NCBI GenBank assembly: GCA_963920705.1
Contig: CAWUCO010000074.1
Location: 2,322,276-2,386,275, forward strand
Direction: 5' to 3'
DNA from: Odiellus spinosus
Lineage: Eukaryota; Arthropoda; Arachnida; Opiliones; Phalangiidae
Length of the DNA: 64,000 nucleotides
The translations under genes and the position numbers were made by a program. Below, in pieces: positions 10,930 through 21,350 of this stretch (position 1 is the stretch's first letter; the number at the start of each line of letters is the position of its first letter). Below the pieces are notes generated by a model that was given only the letters and a program-made list of their open reading frames with translations, did no database searches and had not been told where the DNA came from.

Positions 10930-12490
10930 AACTCAAAATTTGTATCAAAATACTATCAGGTGCTTGGAATTCTCTGAAAAAATTGGTACTAGTATATTAT
11001 ATTTATCTAGTTGAAGTTCCCATTCTTCGGAGCTCAAAGTATTTCCCAACCGCTCTTGAGTTTGCAAGGGCATCCCTTACGGCTGGTGTCGTCGGTGGTA
11101 GTGACGCCAATTCGAAACAACTTTTCGATATCTGTTTGGCAATAACTTTGTTGTATTAAAATATCTGTGGTGATTTTAGGTCTTGGTTTAAGTTCTTGCA
11201 CCGTAAAATTTCAGAAAGATGTCCTCGCCCCTTTTTTGCAGTGTTTCTTCTATCGCGTTCATATCGTTGAATGCTGAACATCGTTCAACTTGATCCGCGT
11301 TACCTTTGAATATGTTTAGAGGTTCCAAATTTCACTTTTTATAGCAGCTCGAAGTGGTCTCGCAACCTTAAAAAGCGTGAAAATACGGGTGTTTTTCACC
11401 TAGTCCGCCAAGCTTGCAACGTAGCTGATGAATATCGGTGACTTTATCAGGTGTAACGTTTTCGATAGTCTCATCATAAAAATGTGCTCTGTGTGGTATA
11501 CAAGAAGAACCAATATATCCGTGTCATCAGCCACTACACTTATCGCATTTAAGTGATGTTGACACTATGACGGTGTCTTCATCAGACTTTGCATGAACTA
11601 CCGAAGTGTTCGTTGATATAAGCTTAAGGGATAACTTCGCAATAAAGGCACGTTATAAAGGAAATCTGATTGATTAGAGAGTTACTTATTTCATCTTGAA
11701 TGATTACTGCCCTTGTTTATTGACTCTTCGTGCTTGTTCTTGCTATTTCGTACTGAGGGTATATTCGTAGTAGCCGTCAAACACAACCCTACTTTTATTG
11801 CCGTAGTGATATGTCACGTAGTTAACATATTACTTGTACATTTCACCGTATGTTGAGGGCCTTTGTCATACAAATTTGAACAGTAAATATCCATCCTCTA
11901 TAACGAAGTAGATTTCATCATTCTCTGGAAGTGTACCACTGGGCTTTTGGACTTCGTCCAGTTCCTTTAAGAGATTGGATTTATACCTTCTCTTAATTAG
12001 CCTTTTACAAAAAAAGATGGCAGATATGATACCAATTCAAACTTAAAACAGTTTTCAAGATATTCTGGAGATTTACTTTCGCGTATTATCCTGTTAAACA
12101 TCTGTGCAGATCTTATAGATATTTCGTCGTTGTTAATCTTTTGGATAATCTGGTTGGTTATGTTAAGGGTTTTAACTTGACGCAATCTACGAAACTTAAC
12201 ATCCTTTAATTTTTCCCTGTCGAATTTTGCATCAATCCAGCGCCAACCTTATTAGATTTGTCGCAGTTTGTATCGGTTTCAGCAACTCTTCCACTGCAAG
12301 TTCTTCACTAAATGGAGAATTGTCTTCAAGCCAGTTTCGAAACAGATCCGGATTCTTTTGGTCCCCAATACGACGGGAACCTCTTAAGTCTACATGCTGC
12401 ACCGTTGTGAATGCCGCGACGCCAGTAAAATTCTCTAATGCATTGTTTATGTCGTAACAATGGGGCATTGCTCTCACCCATTTAGCAAGC
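10930..12490 (-). pseudogene. Relic of a multicopy transposon-type protein with PIN/FEN-like signature
   Basis: Reading the minus strand from about 12490 leftward, fragments appear in a consistent order: MPHCYDINNALENFTG and DLRGSRRIGDQ (12477-12232), QIIQKINNDEISIRSAQMF (near 12150), YVNYVTYHYGNKS then VVFDGYYE (about 11850-11765), VVADDTDILVLLVYH (about 11560-11500), and LPPTTPAVREAL (about 11120-11060). The DDTD-then-hydrophobic block resembles the acidic core of PIN/FEN-type nucleases. The overall order matches an uncharacterised protein family that is repeated in many invertebrate genomes (recalled, unnamed). Many stops and frame shifts separate the fragments, so it is dead. No terminal repeats were found. 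Confidence 0.6.
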
Positions 12491-12689
12491 GAACTGTTAG
12501 GGCCCGATGTTCTAAAGCTACGAAAATAAGTTCAAAGGGGCAAAGGAGAGCGAAAGAAATTTAACACTAATGTACGAAAAGAGATGATGATTCGGGATTT
12601 AAAGGGATACTGAACCTTATAACAAACCTGTTACACGTATACCTCAATTCCTTTAAATATTTTGAGTAGCTTCTTTTTCCTTTACGTAG

Positions 12690-13080
12690 ATTGGAAAGTC
12701 GTTCGTTATTAGAAACGAGACCTTTTCGTAAATATCAGTTCATGCAAGCAGGAACGCTACCACTAAGAGATATTGATATCGTCAAACACTAATGAACCAA
12801 TTCTGGAAATCTTGGAGGCATAGTTATCTAATGGAATTGAGATCGGCCCATAGTCAGAAGCCTGTCGATAATATAATGGAGTTCAAAGAAGGGGACATCG
12901 TCTTGGTCGAAGAGGCAAAGTTGCCTAGGCAAGTCTGACGTATGGGACGTATTATACAATCATATCCTGGCAGAGATGGTAAAGTTCGAGCCTGTGAAGT
13001 ACGCCTAAGTAATGGAACCAAACTTCGACGAGCGGTTCAGATGTTGTATCGAATGGAACTGGATGAATGAATGGAAAAGG
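12690..13080 (+). pseudogene. BEL/Pao integrase C-terminus relic
   Basis: The plus strand encodes NQFWKSWRHSYLMELRSAH, EFKEGDIVLVEE, LPRQV, MGRIIQSYPGRDGKVRA and LYRMELDE. This is the WKRW-type C-terminal integrase domain and the following conserved tail of BEL/Pao elements, ending about 20 bp before an LTR. It is the same region as the relic at 1067-1387 but a different copy that extends further. A TGA after RQV breaks the frame. Confidence 0.85.
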
Positions 13081-13098
13081 CCCTTTCGAGGCGGAGGA

Positions 13099-13377
13099 TG
13101 TTGCAGCTCGCGATAAAAACATTGAACTTTAGATATTGATGTTTGTAAAAAATAGTATTCAATGAGAAATGATGTTTGTTGTTTTTTACCCCTATAATAA
13201 AAACGGGGTGTTTATTGTAGAAAGGGGGCTTTTCGATTATGTTGCGATATAGGGAGGTTGTTATTATTCAGTGTGTAAAATGCTTAGTTTAATTGTTTTC
13301 ATAAATAAATGACGTTTCCATTGGAAGACCGCTTAGAGTATTTATTTCTCAGTCGCTAGTTAAGTTCGGAGGCAACA
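13099..13377 (+). repeat. BEL/Pao 3' LTR
   Basis: It starts TGTTGCAGCTCG immediately after a purine-rich tract (gaggcggagga) and ends ...GGCAACA, giving the TG...CA LTR ends. Inside are a TATA-like box (cctataataaaaac near 13190) and AATAAA near 13303. It directly follows the BEL/Pao integrase tail, as a 3' LTR should. No 5' LTR of the same sequence was seen in the window. Confidence 0.7.
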
Positions 13378-13379
13378 GA

Positions 13380-14320
13380 GCTAAAATCGTCTAGATGAAT
13401 TCATTCTACTTTTTTTTTGGAAAATAAATATAATTGCATTTTTACCATGGTGGAAATTGTAGGGTAGTAAGTCTTGAGTATCGTAGAATTGCAATCTTCT
13501 TCGTGGCTAGCTAACGTAGCCATGGAACTAATAGAAAACGGAGCGCTATACTTCAGGCAATCAAACGGGTCATAGTCCATCGCAGTCCCCAGTAAAAGTG
13601 AATCGGAAATCTGCGTGAGATATAAAATGTGTAATAGATTTTCTTACTGAATAGAGAGGTTTGTATTTAAAGGGAAAGTTGTATGCTTACATTTAATTGT
13701 AAAAGCCTGAATATCCCTGTCCATGAACCGTTGTTGAATGCTAAACCATATTCGGGATATCCATTTACAATTATTTCGATGCTATAAACAAATAGAAATA
13801 ACTCAAAATGGATTAAAGTTCTAAAGATTAAAGTTTTATTATTATTTTGAGGAGAATCTTTCTGTATCTTCCTTTCAGGGCTATTATAAAAAACTAGATA
13901 GCGTTGACACTAAAGACAATCCAGTTTACTTTAAATACTGTAAGCTGTTTAATACTCTTCACTTCTCCTTGTAACATTTTACTCAAACCCACTGCTCGTA
14001 GAGGTTTCTTTTTCATTACTATAATCTCTAACTATGTTTTCACTATTAGGTCTAGATAAATTAAGTGATCTGTTGTCTGTTTAAAAGAAATGTTTAGTGA
14101 CTAAGAAATAATAAGGTTTAGGGTTACCAAAAAAAACTAAATTTAATAATAATGAAAACGCAAAATAATTAAATCATACGACCGAAACAAAACACTCAAA
14201 TATATACATTAAAACTAGTGTGGTATGAGCCCATTTACTTAAATTTTTTGAATGAACTAACCGTATGTAAGAACAACTGTGTGATATTTAAAGTTGTTAG
14301 CAAATATCCAACGGTGATGT
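13380..14320. other. AT-rich interval, no gene recognised
   Basis: No open frame with recognisable content and no clean repeat on either strand. Confidence 0.5.
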
Positions 14321-14324
14321 GGGT

Positions 14325-15475
14325 ATATCCCATCAATGCCCAAATAAGGGGAAGCCCTCATATGAGCAGTTCCCATAATCGCGGTTCCCAAAAACGCAGT
14401 TTATTCATTATAGCAGTTTCCATTACAGCGGTTCCCAAAAACGCAGTGTTCCCTTCATAGCGGTTCCCGTAGATTGAAGCACTTGATGAATTTTAGTGGG
14501 CTGTACGAACAAGTGTTACTATGTTAGGTTAGACGTACATTCCCAAGGCTGGATGCAGGACGGATACTTTCAATGGTTTGGCTGGGTAAGGTTATTTTAG
14601 TTTAATCCATAATCGTTTTTATCCCAAAATGTCTTTATCTTAGAATATTATCTATGTTCCGATAAAACATTGAAAATTTATTATCCGGAAATTTAATGAT
14701 TAAAAAGATAATTTATAATCTTCGTTTCATTTTTCCACTTATTTTCTTTAAATTCAAAGTCAAGTTGAATAGTAATTGCCAAGGTTGGATGAGGGTCGAA
14801 TACTTCGTAACGGTTTGACAGGGTTAGGTAAGGTTAGGGTAGACACCCTTTCCGAAGGTTTGATGAAGGACGAATCCTTCGTATTGGGTAAGGTTAGGCT
14901 ATGATACACATTAATTCCCATGGTTGGATGAAGGACAATTATTCGTAATGGTTTGGCTCGGTTATGTAAGACGTCCATTCCCAAGCTTGGATGAAGAACG
15001 AATATTTCGTATTGTTTTGGTTGGATTAAGTTAGCTTAAGATGGACATCTATTCCCAAGGTTGGATGAAGGACAAATACTTCGTATTGGGTTACGTTGGG
15101 TTAGGTAAGGTTAGGTTAGGTTAGGATCGACATTCATTCCTATGGTTGGATGAAGCACGAATATTTCGTTATGGTTTGGCTGGGTTAGGTTAGACGTCCA
15201 TTCCCAATTTTAGATGAAGGACGAATACTTCGTATTGGGTTAGGTGGGGTTAGGTTCGGATAGACATTAATTCCCATGGTTGGATGAAGGACGACTACTT
15301 TTTAATGGTTTGTCTTGGTTACGTTAGATAAGACGTCGATTTCCAAGGCCGGATGAATGAGGAATATTTCATATGGGTTTGGCTGGGTTAAGTAAAGTTA
15401 GGATGGAGATCCATTCCCAATTTTAGATCAAGGATGAATACTTCGTACTGGGTAAGGTTGGGTTATACATCCTTG
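14325..15475 (+). mobile_element. Mutator-like element arm (inverted relative to 21.4-23.8 kb)
   Basis: Starts with aaggggaagccctcatatga and the gcggttccc words, then an AT-rich spacer. Eight or more tandem units of about 60-125 bp follow, sharing tggatgaaggacgaatact, tcgtaatggtttggc and gacgtccattcccaag. The same blocks occur in reverse complement at 21.58-23.84 kb, where the element ends and target duplication are clear. This is therefore a second, inverted copy of the terminal arm. Its right end near 15475 is not sharp. GGTTAGG runs within the units look telomere-like but belong to the repeat. Confidence 0.75.
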
Positions 15476-15479
15476 AATT

Positions 15480-16640
15480 TAAAATACGTGGACTCGTTTT
15501 GTTGCTCTCAATATCTTGGTATTTTGGCGAGCTACGTTCTTTAAGCGAATAACTTTTTTGTAAAATCTAATATTGTGGAAGTTAATTTAATGGCGAAAGA
15601 TTATAATTTTCATGATTGTATTATTCTTTTTTTGATATTTAAATAGACAACGGTAAAACAATATAATAACAAGAAAGATAAACGTACTCGCTTCTAAATG
15701 GAGCTGAAATAAAATCCCACAGCTCCTTTCCAGCTCCGGAACAATCCTTTTCAATAATAGACACAAACGGAGGGCTCTAAAAAATTGCGAATTATTTATA
15801 TGCAAAGTCGTGGAACGTTTTTCAATCTTTTAAAACCCTTGACCAGACACATCAACGTGGTAATGAAAGGCGTTGGAAAGTTCACGGAGAGGCTAATTGC
15901 ATTCAATGTCGTCTGTCTGTGTGTATATGTATACTTGTTTACAAGTGCTGTTTGCGGTGTTAGCAATTTATGTGTCTGTCCACCGCGTTCGCATTGTTCG
16001 CATTTAGGGTGCGTCAGTCTGCGCACTACGAACGCGCATTTTCAATTTCCGTACCGCTTATTTTTTCAACTCGCGTCCATAATCATAAAAGTCGACTATG
16101 GTTATATCTAAAAAAATATAAAGGCGTTCTAGAACAAATCCAAGGCGCATAATTTGCACCAAATATTTAGAAAGAGGGCTACGTGTGATTTGCGATTCAC
16201 ACGTTTTTTTACCAATTTTTTTACCCAACCCGTAGTCTTTTTCTAACCAAAGCAGAGTATTGTTTAACCAAACCAGGCGTCGTTTACAATACAAAACATG
16301 TTATATTAATAACTCAATTCAGCTTAAATATTTTCAACTTAAATAACGGTAGTAAAAGAAACGTATTTCTCTGCAAACAACCCATTGTTGGGTTAGGTAA
16401 ATAAGGACGCAAGATCCAGTTGTTAAGCAAAACAATGGTCAAATAGTAATAAATGTTAAAATTACGTTCCATGGTAATTTAATATTATTTTTTTTAAATA
16501 ATAATAAAAAAACTCCTACTTCATGGATATTTTAGATTATTTATTATTTTATTATTATTATTATTTTTTTTTATGTTTAAATAGAGTTTTGCCTTTTTTA
16601 AGAAGAAGTGTTTACGATTTTATTATTAATTTATTGACAA
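15480..16640. other. Interval with no gene recognised
   Basis: Overlapping short frames near 15785-16294 on both strands lack recognisable motifs. A strongly A/T-rich block lies at 16470-16630. Confidence 0.45.
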
Positions 16641-16792
16641 AGATACACTGCATTTCCAAATGCTAAATATATTTATTTAGTGACTACGTTTCGAAGATAT
16701 CGCTTCATCTTCAGGTCAAAACTACATGATTGAATCAAGTAGTCTCTAAATAAATATAGTTAGCATTGGGAAGTGCAGTGTATCCTTGTGAA
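16641..16792. mobile_element. Small palindromic element enclosing a ribozyme-like motif
   Basis: Inverted arms flank a central core. The left arm begins gatacactgcatttccaaat (16641) and carries tatttatttagtgacta; the right arm carries tagtctctaaataaatatag and ends aagtgcagtgtatcc (about 16790). The arms match over roughly 45 bp with a few differences. The core contains the hammerhead-like sequence listed separately. Such arrangements are known for Penelope-like retroelement tails; no reverse transcriptase is present here. Confidence 0.6.
16678..16724 (-). ncRNA. Hammerhead-ribozyme-like motif
   Basis: The minus strand reads a closing stem (TAGTttTGAC with GTCACTA), a CTGAAGA box of CUGANGA form, a hairpin (GAAG...CTTC), then GAAACGTA. 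This is the order of a type I hammerhead: stem I, CUGANGA, stem II, GAAA, a very short stem III (AC/GT), then the cleavage position (GTA). A one-base bulge separates CTGAAGA from stem II. Minimal hammerheads of this form, described from Penelope-like elements, act as dimers. Catalysis is inferred, not shown. Confidence 0.45.
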
Positions 16793-17378
16793 TTAATATT
16801 TATGTCTCAAATCTGCAATAAGAATAGGGAGTTTCCAATAAAGGTCTTACTGAATCGTACGCTGATCTTTTTTACCAGCAAATACCTTTCTCCTTTACTC
16901 AAATTATCAACTTTACCGTCGGTTTTAGTTGTTCGCTTTAAGTTATTCCTCTTCTTTGGCAAGGGTAAAAATGAAGAAGGTCAAGAAATGGGTCACTTAT
17001 AAAACCAAGAATTTTCTACCGTCTGGCTCTCCCTTACATAGTTAGCATGATTCAATCTTTATTTGAACGAGTCAGTGCAATAATTTTTTATTTACTTACG
17101 TGAAAAACTGATGTCATTAATCGAAAATTAGAGGAAATGTTCATAGTTTCGAAGTTGGTAAAATATTTTCCCATTTTCATTCTGAATAAAAAATTATCGT
17201 TAAAAGACCCGTATGATTTTTCAGGGCTTCAACGCTATCTATGGTTTTCGCAGCTTAAATATATATCGTATGGTTGCGTTTTAGGGGTGGACTTATTTTT
17301 TTATAATTAGGCGCCATAATAGAATCTAGAAGGATATAGGGGTTCAACTGCCTGTTCTAAGATCTAAAGTTAAGGGGC

Positions 17379-17495
17379 GGGAGTGAAACTCACGCCCATA
17401 ATGGGAAGGGAGTGAAACTCACGCCCATAATGGGCAGGGAGTGAAACTCACGCCCATAATGGGCAGGGAGTGAAATTCACGCCCATATAGTTGCC
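17379..17495. repeat. 29-bp tandem repeat, four units
   Basis: The unit gagtgaaactcacgcccata plus atgggcagg repeats at an exact 29-bp period, with units starting at 17381, 17410, 17439 and 17468. Each unit has two internal inverted repeats, GTGA-aac-TCAC (last unit altered) and GCCCAT-a-ATGGGC. No spacers separate the units. Confidence 0.9.
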
Positions 17496-18257
17496 TTGGC
17501 TACGCGCATCACGTGATAACGAATGCTCAACTCTTACCAATAGACGACGAGTTGACGACCTGCACCAGTTTAGTTGCACGTAAATATAAAACCAGAACGA
17601 GGGGAAAACGGGGGGAAAGATAGTTGCTAGCGGCCAGAAATCGGCAGTCCAACTCTCCTTCACCCCTATATCCTCGTAGATAGAATCATGTTTATTATCG
17701 TGACAAGCCGTTCGGAATTTTCCCATTCGAATGTTATGGCATTCGACCGAAAATTCTCAATTAGCGGATTTTGGGGGAAATATTTATATTGGGCTGGGAG
17801 GAGGTATATTCCAACCTTAGAGAGGAATAAGGTAGAGTTCACGACTACATTAGTGATTGGATAAGCTGGTGGTTCTAAAGTCGTACTTCTATACGGGCAT
17901 CTATGTCAGACTGTGTGCAAATCTCCGCTTTAAAATTCATAAACCGCCAAATTGGTTTTGGGGGAGTGTCAAATTTCTGATAGTTTTTAAAATGAATTAA
18001 CACAGAAAAACAAAAGTCTTTTTTCCACTTTTGGATTAGAGTTATTCTATTCTAACAACAAAGCGGTTGTTGATAAAACACACGTTGCTGTTCTATATAA
18101 TATACCACTTTGAGCCTTAAAACGGCGATTTTGATGCCTAATAAAGGTATCGGGAAAAAGGGAATATTTAATATTTTGATATTTCATTTTTGGAGTATCT
18201 TTTGCATAAAAGATGAAATTTTAGCATAAAAGACTATTAAGAGACGAAAGCTAGATT

Positions 18258-20070
18258 TAACAAGATGGTCAAGCCCATATGAATAGCTGGTTTGTTCCCA
18301 TTTCGCCCAATCGTACTTCACCCGAACGTTTTACCATTTGGCTCAAAATTATCGATTCCCAATTCGCCCAAACCAAAATTTCCTTGTCCCAATTCGCCCA
18401 GTCCCACTTCGCCCAATCGATGTGTCTGTTAGTCCAGAATTATCTATTCCCATTTCATTCAACCTAAAAATTCCTTTTCCCGTTTCGCCTAAAACTGTTA
18501 GGTTGGGTTAGGTTAAAGTATGTTTAGGTTGGGTTGGGTTAGGTGTGGTTACCAAAACTAATAAAGTAAAGTGTTCTTTAGGTTGGGTTTGGGCAAGGAA
18601 AAATAAGCACACAATACCGACACTATCTGAGAGGCTCACCACCCACAGACGGGAGTGTTACAGGGGAACTGGGGTAAAATATTTGTAACGTGCTTTGAGA
18701 CACATCATTTGTCGCCCTCTTACCATAGAGAGAAACAATATTAGATTTTTTTTCGTTGACCGTTTTGTACGCGCGTACCCGAAGAAGACAGCCGTTGGTA
18801 CGTTCCGAACCTTCAAATTCAAGATCGTCAAATAATTTTTAAAATCTGGAAGGCGCGATAGTAGTTGATTTATCACGTGATGTTCTATACCCAACTGCGA
18901 CCCCCTAAAATTTCTACCCACCCCTTTCCCCCGTTTGTGGGAGTTGGCATAGATACCCGCTTAGAGCTCGGCGCTTCATTTCTATTCCTGTGCTTATTTT
19001 TCCATGGTTTGGGTTAGGTTGGGTTGGGTTAGATTTTATTTGGGTTGAGTTAGGCTTTTTTGGGTTAAGTTTTTTAGGGTAGATTTGGTTGAGTTAAGGT
19101 AGATGGGGTTAGCTTGGGTTTGGTTAGGTTACCCAAATTAATAAAGAAAATAGTTCTTAAGATTGAGTTGGGCTAGGTAGGTTTGGGTTAGGTTACCAAA
19201 ATTAATAAAGAAAATTGTTCTATAGATTGGGTTAAGGTAGGTTGGGTTGGGTTAAGTTACTAAAATGAATAAAGTAAAATGTTTAGTTACATCAAGAAGT
19301 GCGTGCAGAAATAATTAAACAGGACGAAGGAACCGATCAAGAGAAAATTGTTCGCGAGGACATATGCATTGGGAGTGGATTGGGCGAAATAAGAATTGGG
19401 CAAAATTGAAATTAGGCGAAATGTGATTAGGCGAATTGGGAATTAGGGGAAATGGGATGAACCTAATGAATTGGGCTGATTGGGAATTGGGCCAGTTGGG
19501 ATTGGGCCAATTGAGATTGGGCCAAATGTTTTGGGCGAATCTGGTAAGAACCGAATAGCTAGACCCTGACATTGTATAAGAGGCTGAAAAGAATGGTGCT
19601 ATAGCAGGGGCGTGTCATGCATGCATAAACGCTCTTTAAACAATTTGAATGGCGTCTCGAGATTCCTTTAAACACGAAATTGCGGAAATTTCTCGAGCCG
19701 ACTATATTAGCGTGAGCGTATTTTATGTGAAATTTTGGAACTTTCGAATATCCTCGCTTGTGAACAAACTCACCGACGCCAACAGTACCTGGACCCCACT
19801 AGGGTTGGGTCTAGCTAAAAAGTGTGACTTTAATTATAAAAGGCTTACCTTTAGGTATAAAAGCCGGATTTTTAGCTACACCAAAATTGCTGCTATTACA
19901 TTCGATGGCTCGCCATCGACGAAAATCAAGTAGTCGCATATTGTTACTTGTAAATCAAGAATACCCCCTAATTTTGATAGGCAAAGTATTTGTAAAAATG
20001 ACAGATATAAAAAAGTCGAAAAATGTAGTCATTGGTTTGGTGTCATTGGTGTAGCTTGACCATCTTGTTA
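18258..20070. mobile_element. TA-flanked inverted-repeat element, 1.8 kb
   Basis: A perfect 16-bp inverted repeat bounds it: TAACAAGATGGTCAAG at 18258-18273 and CTTGACCATCTTGTTA at 20055-20070. If the outer TA is the target duplication, this fits a non-autonomous Tc1/mariner-class element (inference). Inside are inverted blocks of ttcgcccaa / ttgggcgaa words (18295-18490 and 19375-19550). Also inside are four to five tandem units of about 65-75 bp containing aggttaccaaaattaataaa (18.5-18.6 and 19.1-19.29 kb), and a further inverted pair (ggaaaaataagcaca near 18597 and its complement near 18990). No transposase frame was found. Confidence 0.65.
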
Positions 20071-20215
20071 GATATTAAATATGAAACTTTAGGTTTAAAA
20101 GGCTGAGGTTTTAGTATAATAGATGAAAGCATGTATAAAGTTTAACCTTCAAGTATAAAATGTAGATCTCTAAGGATAATAGGTGGATGATTAAGTATAA
20201 AGATGAATCTAGAAA

Positions 20216-20760
20216 ATATAATAAGAGAAAAAACTAAATGTACAAAAAAGGCAAGTCTCTTAACGAAATGCTTCCAGCGTAAAAAGTTGTGAGATAAAAC
20301 CAAGTCAGTTATTTTACTTCTAATGAAGCAACCATTCAACAACATTGTCATAAATTGTTTCCTTATTAGTTACTTACCTACATTTACTGACTATTTTAAT
20401 AAGACACTTATTTCTATAATAAATATAGTCACTTGGCAATCACGAGGCAACATAATAATATAAATTAATTAGCAATCTGAGAAGGTATTACCTCCCAGCA
20501 GCGTTTTATTTGTTGCCTCGCGATTGCCAAGTGACTATATTTATTATAGAATTAAGTGTCTTATTAAAACAGTCAGTTAATGTAGGTAAGTAACTAATTA
20601 GGAAACAATATACGACAATGTTGTTGAATGGGTGCTTCATAAGAAGTAAAATAACAGATTTGGCTTTAAATTGTATCTCAACTTTTTACGCTGGAAGAAT
20701 TTCGGTGCGAGACTTGGCTTTTTTCTACATTTTATGTTTTTTCTATGATCTCACGTCTTT
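20216..20760. repeat. Long imperfect palindrome (repeat family F)
   Basis: Arms of about 235 bp face each other around a spacer of about 60 bp centred near 20480. The left arm includes gtcacttggcaatcacgagg and the right arm cctcgcgattgccaagtgac. The sequence then continues to 21350 with atttcttggacgtctgct and catgatggggct words. The same series, reverse-complemented, forms 53155-54250. Pieces also occur at 27.8-28.28 and 40.1-40.35 kb. Non-coding, high-copy in this window. Confidence 0.8.
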
Positions 20761-21350
20761 TTGTAGGTGTTTTCCTTTTTTTCTTCTCGGGTAATATTTC
20801 TTGGACGTCTGCTAATTGAGCCCATTCCCTATTATACCCTTAAAAACAAATAGATGGAACTAAGCCAATAAAGAGATATAAACTGCTTTCATGATGGGGT
20901 TTAATTTTTAATTAATGAAGAGAATTATACAAAACGTAGCTTTGCTTCGCTCTTCTAAAACAGGGCATTTATACTCAACGATGGTCGACCAAATCCGTAA
21001 AGGTACAGAAATTAAAAATTCCAAACCATGAAGGGTCAGGAATTAAATATTATTCCCTGGGTGGCTTTAAAAAAACAAATAGATGGAACTAAGCCAATAA
21101 AGAGAATAGAAAGGGCTTTCATGATGGGGCTATTAATTTTCAATTTTTTAAGAGAATATAAGCTGCTTTTTCATCATTCATTTTATGATGGGGCTTCTAT
21201 ACCCATTTTAAAGGGGGCTGAAATTTCAGGATGTTTCAGTTTTTCTTTTCCTTAGGGTCTAAATACTAACTGAATCCAAAGTAAGAAGTTTGTATGTCTG
21301 CTAGAAGCACATTAGAATTTTGATGATCGGTGAGTGAGAAAAATGCCCAA

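Noticed and set aside
15085-15124. Interstitial telomere (TTAGG)n
   Set aside because: The runs are short and embedded in the Mutator-like tandem units, where the same words recur in both orientations.
15785-16294. Cluster of overlapping ORFs on both strands
   Set aside because: Each is short, mutually overlapping and without recognisable motifs.
17379-17495. CRISPR-like array
   Set aside because: The 29-bp units are directly tandem with no unique spacers, and the context is eukaryotic.
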